A stretch of 13,098 nt of DNA from AR5 sp035762565 (lineage in GTDB: Bacteria > Methylomirabilota > Methylomirabilia > Rokubacteriales > CSP1-6): the NCBI GenBank assembly GCA_035762565.1, contig DASTOJ010000164.1, forward strand, positions 1 through 13,098. The letters are read 5' to 3'. Shown piece by piece: positions 7,033 through 13,098 of the stretch (the stretch's first letter is position 1; the number at the start of each line of letters is the position of its first letter). The position numbers and the translations under genes are program-made. Under the pieces are notes generated by a model that saw nothing but the letters and a program-made list of their open reading frames with translations, was not told the DNA's origin and did not search any database.

Positions 7033-7794
7033 TCAGGCCGCGGCGCGCCAGCGCAGCAGGCGGCGCTCGGCGGTGAGCAGCAGCGTGTTGAACACCGATC
7101 CCAGCAGCCCCAGGACCAGCGCGCCCATGACGATCTGGGCGGGGTTGAAGAACGTGCGGCCCTCCATGATCAGGTGGCCGAGGCCGGCGTCGGCGCCCAT
7201 GAACTCGGCGCCGACGATGACGAACAGCGCCAGCCCGAAGCCCACCCGGAGCGCGACCACGATGCCGGGCAGCGCGGCCGGCAGGACCACGCGGCGCACG
7301 AGGTCGGCCCGGGAGGCGCCCAGGCTGGCGGCAGCCCGCAGCAGGACCACGTCCACGCGCAGCACGCTGGCGGCGATGGCCACGAACATGGGAAAGAAGG
7401 TCGTGTAGCCGATGAAGACGATCTTCGAGGTCTCGCCGAGGCCGAACCAGACCAGGAACATCGGCAGGAACGCCAGCGGCGGGATCGGGCGGATGAACTC
7501 GATGACGGGCTCGGCCATGAAGCGCAGCGGCACGCAGATGCCGACCAGCAGGCCGAGGCCGAGCGCGGCGAGCGCCGCCAGCCCGAAGCCCTGGATCACG
7601 CGCCCCAGCGACGTCGCGAAATGCTGGGCCAGCTCGCCGCTCCGGGTGAGATCGATCGCGACCCGGCCCACCTCGGCCGGCGTGGGGAGCAGCACGGGGT
7701 TCACCACGCCCAGCAGCATGTTGCCGTGGGCGATCGCCGCCCACAGGACGAGCGCGCCCAGCACGGCCGCCCCCCGCGTGGCCGCCGCCCTCAT
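7033..7794 (-). CDS. ABC transporter permease, SsuC/TauC type (second permease of the cluster)
   Basis: The 253-residue inner-membrane protein has about six hydrophobic segments, for example around residues 9-30, 70-90, 106-120, 126-146, 180-200 and 222-241. The cytoplasmic EAA-type loop that contacts the ATPase is at about 153-176 (RAAASLGASRADLVRRVVLP). The blocks FIRPIPPLAFLPMFLVWFGLGETSK and EFMGADAGLG place it in the BPD_transp_1 family with SsuC/NrtB. It is clearly a paralogue of the permease at 8549-9379, sharing RPIPPLA, LPAALP, GLGxLI and GRxFF in register. Its ATG shares ATGA with the stop of the ATPase gene, so translation is coupled. It may pair with the other permease as a heterodimer or be an alternative homodimer; the sequence cannot decide. 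Confidence 0.92.
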   Translation of the reverse strand: MRAAATRGAAVLGALVLWAAIAHGNMLLGVVNPVLLPTPAEVGRVAIDLTRSGELAQHFATSLGRVIQGFGLAALAALGLGLLVGICVPLRFMAEPVIEFIRPIPPLAFLPMFLVWFGLGETSKIVFIGYTTFFPMFVAIAASVLRVDVVLLRAAASLGASRADLVRRVVLPAALPGIVVALRVGFGLALFVIVGAEFMGADAGLGHLIMEGRTFFNPAQIVMGALVLGLLGSVFNTLLLTAERRLLRWRAAA

Positions 7795-8546
7795 TCGCGC
7801 ACCTTCGCCACTTCCTCCTTCAGGACCCCGGTGATCTCCGCCTCGTAGTGCGTGAACTCCGGCGCGAAGCGGTCGCGCACCTCCGGCAGCTTGATCGGAA
7901 AGATCTGCTTCACGCGCCCCGGCACCGAGGTCATCACGACGACGCGATCGGCGAGGTAGACCGCCTCGCGGATCGAGTGGGTGACGAACAGGATCGTCTT
8001 GTGCTCCACGCGCTGGATGCGCGACAGCTCGTCCTGCAGCACCTCGCGCGTCTGGGCGTCGAGGGCGCCGAACGGCTCGTCCATCAGGATGATGGACGGG
8101 TTGTTGGCCAGGGCCCGGGCGATGGCGACGCGCTGCTTCATGCCGCCCGAGAGCTGGGCGGGGAACTTGTGCGCGTGGGCGCGGAGGCCGACGAGGTCGA
8201 GATAGCGCGCGACGAGCGCGCGACGCGCCGCGGCCGGTTGGCCCCGCATCGCCGGGCCGAACTCCACGTTGCCCGTCACCGTCAGCCAGGGGAACAGGGC
8301 GTACTCCTGGAAGACGACGCCGCGGTCGGGAGCGGGCCCGGTCACCGCGCGGCCGTCCACCTGCACCGTGCCCGTCGTGGGCGGCAGGAACCCGGCCACG
8401 ATGTTCAGCAGCGTGGACTTGCCGCAGCCCGAGGGGCCGAGCAGGCAGACCAGCTCGCGCTCGTCCACGTCGAGGTCGACCTGCGCCAGCGCGGGCCCGG
8501 CGCCGAACGACTTGCTCACGCGCTGGATCTGGATCTTGGGGCCCAT
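7791..8546 (-). CDS. ABC transporter ATP-binding protein, SsuB/TauB/NrtD type
   Basis: The 251-residue ATPase has every expected element in order: Walker A GPSGCGKST (37-45), Q-loop FQEYALFPW (Q80), signature LSGGMKQR (132-139), Walker B ILMDEP with catalytic E157, D-loop ALD, and switch histidine H190 in FVTHS. The C-terminal stretch IREAVYLADRVVVM and the PGRVKQIFPIKLP block are typical of the nitrate/sulfonate/taurine importers. It powers the adjacent permeases from the cytosolic face. The reading frame is open far upstream, but the ATG at 8546 is right: the product starts at the conserved IQIQRVSKSFG strand, and the start lies two bases after the stop of the upstream permease. Only one ATPase serves two permease genes. 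Confidence 0.95.
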   Translation of the reverse strand: MGPKIQIQRVSKSFGAGPALAQVDLDVDERELVCLLGPSGCGKSTLLNIVAGFLPPTTGTVQVDGRAVTGPAPDRGVVFQEYALFPWLTVTGNVEFGPAMRGQPAAARRALVARYLDLVGLRAHAHKFPAQLSGGMKQRVAIARALANNPSIILMDEPFGALDAQTREVLQDELSRIQRVEHKTILFVTHSIREAVYLADRVVVMTSVPGRVKQIFPIKLPEVRDRFAPEFTHYEAEITGVLKEEVAKVRE

Positions 8547-8548
8547 GC

Positions 8549-9379
8549 TCAGGCCGGGTGTTGCCAGCGGGTGAGCCGGCGCTCGAGCAGCCGCACCAGG
8601 CTGTTGCCCGCGTAGCCCAGGAGCCCCAGCACCACGGCGGCGCCGAGCATCTGGGGGACCAGGAAGAAGTTGCGGCCGTCGTTGATCAGGTAGCCGAGCC
8701 CCTGCTCGGCGCCGATGAACTCGGAGATGACGATCACGAAGAAGGCCAGCGCGACGCCCAGGCGCAGGCCGGTCAGGATGTCCGGCAGCGCGGCCGGCAG
8801 GATCACTCGCACGAAGAGACGAAGGCCCCCGGCGCCCAGGCTCCGGGCCGCCCGCAGCAGCAGCGGGTCGATCTGTCGCACGCCGGTGACCGTGGTGAGG
8901 AAGATCGGAAAGAACGTCGCGTACGTGATGAAGCCGACCTTGGACGGCTCGCCGATCCCCACCCACACGATGAACAGCGGCAGCACGGCCAGCGGCGGGA
9001 TCGGGCGCAGCATCTCGACGACCGGCTCGACGAGATCGCGCACGAGGCGGAGGTGCCCGGCGGCCAGCCCGAGGCCGACACCGAGCGCGGCGCCGGTGGC
9101 GAAGCCGACGGCCACGCGCTCGAGCGTGGCGGCGACGTGGCCCCACAGCTGTCCCTTCGCCGCCAGCCCGCCGAGGCTGCCGAGCACGAGCCACGGCCCC
9201 GGCAGGAAGATGGGATTGAAGAGCTTGAAGGCCACGACGGCGCCGGACAGGAGGCTCCACAGCGCGAGGAATCCCGCCACCGCGCCGACCCGGAGCGCGA
9301 GCGCGCGGCGGCGCGTGAGCGCGGGCCCTCGCAGGCCCGACTCCACCAGCGTGGACACGTTGCTCACGAATGCGGCCAT
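8549..9379 (-). CDS. ABC transporter permease, SsuC/TauC type (first permease of the cluster)
   Basis: This 276-residue integral membrane protein is the first gene of the five-gene transporter operon. A hydrophilic N-terminal tail of about 30 residues precedes the first helix (VGAVAGFLALWSLLSGAVVAF). The conserved MLRPIPPLAVLPLFIVWVGIGEPSK segment and the EAA loop at about 176-199 (RAARSLGAGGLRLFVRVILP) follow, then FFVIVISEFIGAEQGLGYLINDGRNFF. It is homologous to the permease at 7033-7794 but about 23 residues longer, nearly all at the N terminus. The frame stays open upstream, but that sequence runs through the divergent promoter and the antisense of the deacetylase, so I take the ATG at 9379. 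No strong Shine-Dalgarno is visible there, which leaves the exact start slightly uncertain. Confidence 0.9.
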   Translation of the reverse strand: MAAFVSNVSTLVESGLRGPALTRRRALALRVGAVAGFLALWSLLSGAVVAFKLFNPIFLPGPWLVLGSLGGLAAKGQLWGHVAATLERVAVGFATGAALGVGLGLAAGHLRLVRDLVEPVVEMLRPIPPLAVLPLFIVWVGIGEPSKVGFITYATFFPIFLTTVTGVRQIDPLLLRAARSLGAGGLRLFVRVILPAALPDILTGLRLGVALAFFVIVISEFIGAEQGLGYLINDGRNFFLVPQMLGAAVVLGLLGYAGNSLVRLLERRLTRWQHPA

Positions 9380-9403
9380 CGATGAGCGCTCGGGGCGAAC
9401 GGG

Positions 9404-9436
9404 CGGCAGTCTATCACACCCGCCCGGGGCCCGGTC
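9404..9436 (-). promoter_or_regulatory. Putative promoter/operator of the transporter operon, shared with the oxygenase promoter
   Basis: On the minus strand TGATAGACT (plus 9408-9416) reads as an extended -10, TG-N-TAGACT. It would start transcription about 20 bases before the permease ATG. No convincing -35 lies at 16-18 bases. The 13-bp block 9404-9416 is identical to 2251-2263, and the 11-bp block GGGGCCCGGTC at 9426-9436 is identical to 2267-2277. Both have the same orientation and order relative to a minus-strand gene start. The gap between the blocks is 9 bp here and 3 bp at the other site. A missing -35 together with a conserved upstream block would fit an activator-dependent promoter; this is inference. 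Confidence 0.4.
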
Positions 9437-9438
9437 GC

Positions 9439-9468
9439 TTGACACCTCCGCGACGGGCACGGTATAGG
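9439..9468 (+). promoter_or_regulatory. Sigma-70-like promoter of the deacetylase-SDR operon
   Basis: A perfect -35 TTGACA (9439-9444) is followed after 18 bases by TATAGG (9463-9468), four matches to TATAAT. Transcription would begin near 9475, just ahead of the GGAGG ribosome site (9478-9482) and the ATG at 9488, so the leader would be very short. This is the best consensus promoter in the window. It sits back to back with the transporter promoter, separated by only a few bases from the shared GGGGCCCGGTC block, so a protein bound there could affect both directions. Confidence 0.55.
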
Positions 9469-9487
9469 CCACGCAACGGAGGACGTC

Positions 9488-10309
9488 ATGGCGCCCATCA
9501 GGTGGCCGAGAGGCAAGCGGTGCGCGTTCACGATCTCGTTCGACCTCGACGGGGAGAGCCCGTGGATCCACCGCGACGCCGCCCTGGCCGAGCGCCCGCT
9601 GCACATGTCGATGGGCGCCTACGGGCCCCGGACCGGCGCGCCGCGCATCCTCGACGTCCTCGACCGCTACGGGATCAAGGCCGGCTGGTTCATCCCCGGC
9701 TGGATCGTCGAGCGCTACCCCGACCTCTGCCGCGACATCGTCCGGCGCGGCCACGAGGTCGGCCACCACGGCTACCTGCACGAGAAGCCGTTCTTCCTGG
9801 CCGGCGGCGCCGAGGAGGAGGAAGCGCTCCTGCTCAAGTGCCTCGACGTCTTCCAGACGATTCTCGACGTGCGGCCGCTGGGCTCGCGCGCGCCCTCGGC
9901 CGATCCCTCCCGGCACACGATGACGCTGCTGAAGAAGCACGGCTTCGTCTACCACTCGAACCTCATGGACACCGACCTGCCCTACTGCCACAAGACCGTG
10001 CACGGCGAGCTGGTCGAGCTGCCGACCGCGTGGTGCAACAACGACTTCCCCTTCTTCGGCTTCAGCGCGGTGCCGCCGGTCGGCCACGGCATCTGGAGCC
10101 AGGAGGACGTGTTCGAGATCTGGAAGGAGGAGTTCGAGGGCGCCTACGCCGAGGGCGGCTTCTTCAACCTGATGGGGCACCCCCAGGTGATCGGCCGGCC
10201 CTCGCGCATGCGCATGGTGGCGCGTCTGCTCGAGCTGATTCTCGGCAAGGGCGACGTCTGGATCGCCCGGCCGATCGAGGTGGCCGAGCACTACCTCGCG
10301 CAGCAGTGA
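9488..10309 (+). CDS. Polysaccharide deacetylase family protein (HpPgdA / cyclic-imidase-like)
   Basis: The 273-residue protein has a NodB-fold catalytic core. FTISFDLDGES supplies the paired aspartates D19 and D21, GIKAGWFIPGW is the central strand, and RRGHEVGHHGYLHE gives the metal ligands H94 and H98. It ends with FFNLMGHPQVIGRPSRM, carrying the late histidine. This order and the SFDLDGE motif resemble the subgroup that holds Helicobacter pylori PgdA and bacterial cyclic imide hydrolase, not the classic chitin deacetylases. There is no signal peptide or membrane segment, so a cytosolic amide or imide hydrolase is more likely than a wall deacetylase; that is inference. The ATG has GGAGG five bases upstream and a strong promoter. 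It shares GTGA with the SDR gene and is divergent from the transporter operon, which may bring in its substrate. Confidence 0.88.
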   Translation: MAPIRWPRGKRCAFTISFDLDGESPWIHRDAALAERPLHMSMGAYGPRTGAPRILDVLDRYGIKAGWFIPGWIVERYPDLCRDIVRRGHEVGHHGYLHEKPFFLAGGAEEEEALLLKCLDVFQTILDVRPLGSRAPSADPSRHTMTLLKKHGFVYHSNLMDTDLPYCHKTVHGELVELPTAWCNNDFPFFGFSAVPPVGHGIWSQEDVFEIWKEEFEGAYAEGGFFNLMGHPQVIGRPSRMRMVARLLELILGKGDVWIARPIEVAEHYLAQQ

Positions 10310-11073
10310 GCGGGGGCGGGCGGCTCGCCGGCCGCGTGGCCCTGGTCACCGGCGGCGGGCGCGGGTTCGGCCGGGAGATCGTGCAGGCGTTCGGCCTGGA
10401 AGGCGCCGACGTCGCGGTCAACTACAACGCCAGCGCGGGGCCCGCGGCCGAGGCCGTCGCGGCCCTGGAGCAGCGCGGGCGGCGCGCCCTCGCGGTGCAC
10501 GCCGACGTCGCCCGCGAGGATCACGTCCGCGCCATGATCGAGCGGGTGCTCGACCACTTCGGGCGGCTCGACATCCTGGTCAACAACGCCGGGGTCATGA
10601 CCCGCGGCCCCTTCCTCGACGTCGCCGTGGCCGACCACGCGGCCATGTGGGAGGTCAACGTGACGGGCACGCTGCTGTGCACGCAGCACGCGCTGCGGCC
10701 CATGGTCCAGGCGCGCTACGGCCGCATCATCAACCTCTCGTCGCAGCTCGCCCGCGCCTCGGTCGGCACCGGCGGCTTCGCCGCCTACGCCGCCACCAAG
10801 GGCGCCGTCGAGGCCTTCACCCGGGCCGTCGCCCACGAGTTCGGCCGTCACGGCGTGACGGTCAACGCCATCGCGCCCGGCGGCATCGACACCGACATGA
10901 GCCGCGCGGTGATGACCCCGGAGTATCGCGCGCGGCGGATCCAGGAGCTGCCCGTGCGCCACCTCGGCGCGCTGGCCGACGTCGCCTACTGCGCCGTGTT
11001 CCTGGCCGCGGAAGAGTCGAACTACCTCACCGGACAGGTGCTGCAGCCCAACGGAGGCTGGGTGATGGCGTGA
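10306..11073 (+). CDS. SDR family NAD(P)-dependent oxidoreductase
   Basis: This 255-residue classical short-chain dehydrogenase/reductase has the dinucleotide motif TGGGRGFG (15-22), the NNAG motif in DILVNNAGVM, the serine block NLSSQLA (S145/S146), and catalytic Y161-A-A-T-K165. APGGIDTDMSRAVM and the C-terminal YLTGQVLQPNGGW are also standard. The serine-to-tyrosine distance is about two residues longer than the commonest spacing. Such enzymes oxidise or reduce secondary alcohols and ketones in the cytosol; FabG-like members reduce 3-oxoacyl thioesters. No substrate can be assigned. The GTG start shares GTGA with the stop of the deacetylase gene, so the two are co-translated and probably act on one pathway. 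The frame is open far upstream, but that part is antisense or out-of-frame shadow of the deacetylase. Confidence 0.92.
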   Translation: MSGGGRLAGRVALVTGGGRGFGREIVQAFGLEGADVAVNYNASAGPAAEAVAALEQRGRRALAVHADVAREDHVRAMIERVLDHFGRLDILVNNAGVMTRGPFLDVAVADHAAMWEVNVTGTLLCTQHALRPMVQARYGRIINLSSQLARASVGTGGFAAYAATKGAVEAFTRAVAHEFGRHGVTVNAIAPGGIDTDMSRAVMTPEYRARRIQELPVRHLGALADVAYCAVFLAAEESNYLTGQVLQPNGGWVMA

Positions 11074-11087
11074 GCGCGCGGGACAGG

Positions 11088-11117
11088 TTGGGGCGTGGGA
11101 GGACGCGATGCTACGCT
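11088..11117 (+). promoter_or_regulatory. Weak candidate promoter for the metallophosphoesterase gene
   Basis: TTGGGG (11088-11093), an 18-base spacer and TACGCT (11112-11117) preceded by TG one base earlier make a modest extended -10 promoter. It lies in the 105 bp between the SDR stop and the ATG at 11179. If used, the transcript would start near 11124, which excludes the GTG at 11095 as a start. The match is weak and rests on eye inspection only. Confidence 0.25.
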
Positions 11118-11178
11118 GAGTGGTGACGAGGACCGCGCCACGAACCTGAGACGACGGCAACTCCCGCCACCACGGCTG

Positions 11179-12066
11179 ATGACCGGCCGTGAGCAGCGCT
11201 GGCTCAATCCGAACACGGGGCCGCTCAAGCTCCTCGAGCGCAATCTCGACATCCTCGTCTCGCGGTTCCTGTACCCGCATCTCGAGCGCGCCTGGAACCC
11301 CTACAGCCGGCTGCTGGAGCGACGCTTCGGCCTGACGGAGGCCGCGGTGTCGCCGCCCGGGTGGCCAGCGGGTGCTGACCGGCTCAGGGTGCTGCTGATC
11401 TCGGACATCCACACGGGCATCTTCCTCAGACCGAAGACCCTGTCGGCGATCGTCGCGTCGCTCATGGAGCTTCATCCCGATGTGGTGGCGGTGGCCGGCG
11501 ATCTGGTCACGGGCAATGTCAGCGAGCTCGTTCCGTTCCTCGATGCCCTGGCGCCGCTGGCGTCCGCCCGGCTGGGTGCCTGGGGCTGCATGGGCAATCA
11601 CGACTACTTTGGCGGAGACCCGGAAGAGCTCCGCAAGAATCTCGAGGCCATCGGACTGCGGATCCTCCGGAACGAGTCGGTGCGGCTGACCCACGGCGGG
11701 AGCAGCGTCGTGCTCGCCGGTATCGACGACCTGGTCATGGGCCAGCCCGACTGGATCGCCGTGACGGCCCAGCACGGTGTCCCCCACCTCCTGCTGGCGC
11801 ACAATCCCGACCACTTCTACGAGGCGGCCGCCCGCGGCGTTCCCCTCACGCTGTCCGGCCACACCCATGGCGGACAGATCCGGCTGCCGCACGGACCCCC
11901 GATCATCCGCCAGAGCCGGTTCTGCCTCGACGAGGGCCTGTACGCCTTTCGCTCGTCGCTGCTCGTCGTGTCGCGCGGGCTGGGCAGCGTCGGCGTGCCC
12001 TGGCGCTGGGGGGCGGATCCCGAGGCCCTGCTGCTGGACGTGGTCGCTCCCTCCCTCATTCCCTGA
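11179..12066 (+). CDS. Calcineurin-like metallophosphoesterase (YkuE/YaeI type)
   Basis: From the ATG at 11179 the product is 295 residues. All five metallophosphoesterase blocks are present: SDIHTG (D76, H78), AGDLVTG (D108), GNHDYF (N140, H141), LAHNPD (H208) and SGHTHGGQ (H228, H230). The GHTHGGQIRLP ending and the length fit the YkuE/YaeI group, whose members include UDP-diacylglucosamine pyrophosphatases and phosphodiesterases. Unlike many of those it has no obvious membrane helix; residues 1-65 are instead a basic, amphipathic stretch (LKLLERNLDILVSRFLYPHLERAW) that could bind membrane or protein. The frame is open to a GTG at 11095, which would give 323 residues; the added residues look non-coding and lie over a possible promoter. 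Neither start has a good ribosome site, so the 5' end is uncertain. The gene appears to stand alone. Confidence 0.87.
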   Translation: MTGREQRWLNPNTGPLKLLERNLDILVSRFLYPHLERAWNPYSRLLERRFGLTEAAVSPPGWPAGADRLRVLLISDIHTGIFLRPKTLSAIVASLMELHPDVVAVAGDLVTGNVSELVPFLDALAPLASARLGAWGCMGNHDYFGGDPEELRKNLEAIGLRILRNESVRLTHGGSSVVLAGIDDLVMGQPDWIAVTAQHGVPHLLLAHNPDHFYEAAARGVPLTLSGHTHGGQIRLPHGPPIIRQSRFCLDEGLYAFRSSLLVVSRGLGSVGVPWRWGADPEALLLDVVAPSLIP

Positions 12067-12111
12067 CGGGGAATTGATCTCATCCGGCCCATGCAGCAGG
12101 GTGGAGCCGAC

Positions 12112-12936
12112 ATGAAGCCGCTGGCCTCGGGAGGCTTCGGCGCGCGGCTGCGGTGGTGGCGCGAGCGCCGGGGGCTGTCGCAGCTCGAGCTGGCGGGCGA
12201 GGCCGAGACCACCCAGCGTCACGTGAGCTTCCTGGAATCTGGCCGCGCCATGCCGAGTCGGGAGATGATCCTGCGCCTGGCCGCCGTCCTCGGCCTGCCG
12301 CTGCGCCAGCAGAACGCGGTCTTCCTGGCCGCCGGCTACGCCCCGCCCTGGCGGGAGAGAGATCTCTCGGCGCCGGAGCTGGCTCGAGTGTCGAGCGCGC
12401 TCGACTTCATGCTCGCACAGCAGGAGCCCTATCCCGCCTTCGTCGTCGACCGCCGCTGGAACCTGCTGCGCGCCAACGTCGGGGCGCTCCGCCTGGTCGA
12501 GTTCCTCACCGGCCCCCCTCCGGCGACGCCCGCCGCGGAGCCGGTGAACCTCGCGGTCGCCCTGGTGTCGCCGGACGGCCTGCGCCCCTTCATCGTGAAC
12601 TGGGAAGAGGTCATCCTCTACTTCCTGCGCGGCGTGCAGGACGACGCTGCCGCCGACGGCACGCCGGAGACGGCTGCCCTCCTGAAGCGGCTGCTCGCCG
12701 TGCCCGGCGCGCCCGCGCTGTCGCAGGCGCCGCCGCCGGACGAGACGCCCGCGCCGGTGCTGCCCATCCACTTCCGGCGCGGCGAGACGTCGCTGCGGCT
12801 GTTCACGACGCTCGCCACGCTGGGCACCCCGCGCGACGTGACGCTCCAGGAGATCCGCATCGAGGGCTTCTTCCCGCTCGACGACGCGACCGCCCGGACT
12901 TTCCAGGACTGGGCGGCCGCCGGGAGGCCGTCATGA
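12112..12936 (+). CDS. XRE-family regulator with MmyB-like ligand-sensing domain
   Basis: The 274-residue protein has an N-terminal helix-turn-helix at about residues 9-65 (RLRWWRERRGLSQLELA, then TQRHVSFLESGRAMPS), the LGLPLRQQNAVFLAAGYAP linker, and a MmyB-like PAS-type domain with PAFVVDRRWNLLRAN and FIVNWEEV. In the family this second half binds a small ligand, possibly fatty-acid-like, and the regulator usually controls a neighbouring oxidoreductase gene. GGTGGAG six bases before the ATG at 12112 favours it over the in-frame ATG at 12091. Its TGA shares ATGA with the start of the 2-hydroxyacid dehydrogenase gene, so the dehydrogenase is the obvious target and the pair is probably autoregulated. 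That link is inference; I see no clear operator in the 45 bp upstream. Confidence 0.9.
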   Translation: MKPLASGGFGARLRWWRERRGLSQLELAGEAETTQRHVSFLESGRAMPSREMILRLAAVLGLPLRQQNAVFLAAGYAPPWRERDLSAPELARVSSALDFMLAQQEPYPAFVVDRRWNLLRANVGALRLVEFLTGPPPATPAAEPVNLAVALVSPDGLRPFIVNWEEVILYFLRGVQDDAAADGTPETAALLKRLLAVPGAPALSQAPPPDETPAPVLPIHFRRGETSLRLFTTLATLGTPRDVTLQEIRIEGFFPLDDATARTFQDWAAAGRPS

Positions 12937-13098
12937 TCCACGTCGCCTTCGCCGGAACCTTCGCCGCCAGCCTCGAGCCGCGCGTGCGCGCCCATCTGGG
13001 CGTGCCGGCCGAGGTCACCCGGGCCGACGAGGCGGCAATCGTCTCGACGCTGCCGGACGTGGACGTGCTCGTCACCATGGCGTTCACCCGGGAGATGG
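12933..13098 (+). CDS. D-isomer-specific 2-hydroxyacid dehydrogenase, N-terminal part (runs off the window)
   Basis: Only 55 codons are visible, beginning MIHVAFAGTFAASLEPRVRA and ending at VLVTMAFTREM at the window edge. The opening strand, the alternation of short strands and helices, and the DVDVLVTMAFTREM stretch resemble the start of the substrate-binding domain of D-2-hydroxyacid dehydrogenases (glyoxylate/phosphoglycerate dehydrogenase-like). The NAD-binding motif and the catalytic Arg-Glu-His lie beyond the edge, so the call depends on family resemblance of the first part. The ATG overlaps the regulator's stop as ATGA, showing translational coupling. Confidence 0.6.
   Translation, partial: MIHVAFAGTFAASLEPRVRAHLGVPAEVTRADEAAIVSTLPDVDVLVTMAFTREM

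Noticed and set aside
6108..7848. Long plus-strand open frames opposite the binding protein and second permease
   Set aside because: His/Asp/Arg/Gly-rich composition and no domain; these are antisense shadows of the transporter genes.
9370..10305. Upstream extension of the SDR frame
   Set aside because: The SDR fold begins right after the GTG at 10306; the extension is an Arg/Pro-rich shadow of the deacetylase gene.
10291..12771. 826-codon open frame on the minus strand opposite the SDR, metallophosphoesterase and regulator
   Set aside because: It spans three well-supported genes and their gaps, with low-complexity Arg/Gly/His-rich translation and no recognisable motif.

Overview
The window is dense, GC-rich bacterial DNA (roughly 70% G+C by eye). 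Genes abut or overlap by a few bases, GTG starts are frequent, and long antisense ORFs occur as composition artefacts. The gene set is a Rieske oxygenase, a molybdenum hydroxylase, a SsuABC-like transporter, an HpPgdA-like deacetylase, an SDR and a MmyB-type regulator. It points to a soil or subsurface chemoorganotroph of the Rokubacteria/Methylomirabilota or proteobacterial kind. That placement is inference; no rRNA, tRNA or marker gene is present. I see no mobile element, CRISPR array, phage gene or RNA gene.

Layout. 79-300 (+): a tiny zinc-ribbon/one-TM protein. 391-2233 (-): a Rieske non-heme iron oxygenase alpha subunit followed one base later by an exported histidine phosphatase. 2234-2308: a divergent promoter region. 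2309-5435 (+): a xanthine-dehydrogenase-family molybdenum subunit overlapping a gene that joins a VOC (glyoxalase-fold) domain to a retropepsin-like aspartic protease domain. 5422-9379 (-): a five-gene cluster, in transcription order permease, ATPase, second permease, periplasmic binding protein and a DinB-fold protein, with junctions of -4 to +13 bp. 9380-9487: a second divergent promoter region. 9488-11073 (+): an HpPgdA-like deacetylase/amidohydrolase and an SDR overlapping by 4 bp. 11179-12066 (+): a calcineurin-like metallophosphoesterase. 12112-13098 (+): an XRE-MmyB regulator overlapping by 4 bp a D-2-hydroxyacid dehydrogenase that runs off the right end.

How the genes may work together (inference). 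The Rieske oxygenase and molybdenum hydroxylase are transcribed back to back and both families oxidise aromatic or heterocyclic compounds, so 0.4-5.4 kb looks like an oxidative catabolic island. Neither enzyme has its electron-transfer partners here. The transporter cluster is divergent from the deacetylase/SDR pair, which suggests uptake plus hydrolysis and oxidation of a small organic compound. The right end looks like a dehydrogenase with its own regulator.

The most notable observations are the VOC-aspartic protease fusion with a visible seam, and a two-part motif (13 bp plus 11 bp) shared exactly by the two divergent intergenic regions, which may link the oxygenase and transporter operons in one regulon.
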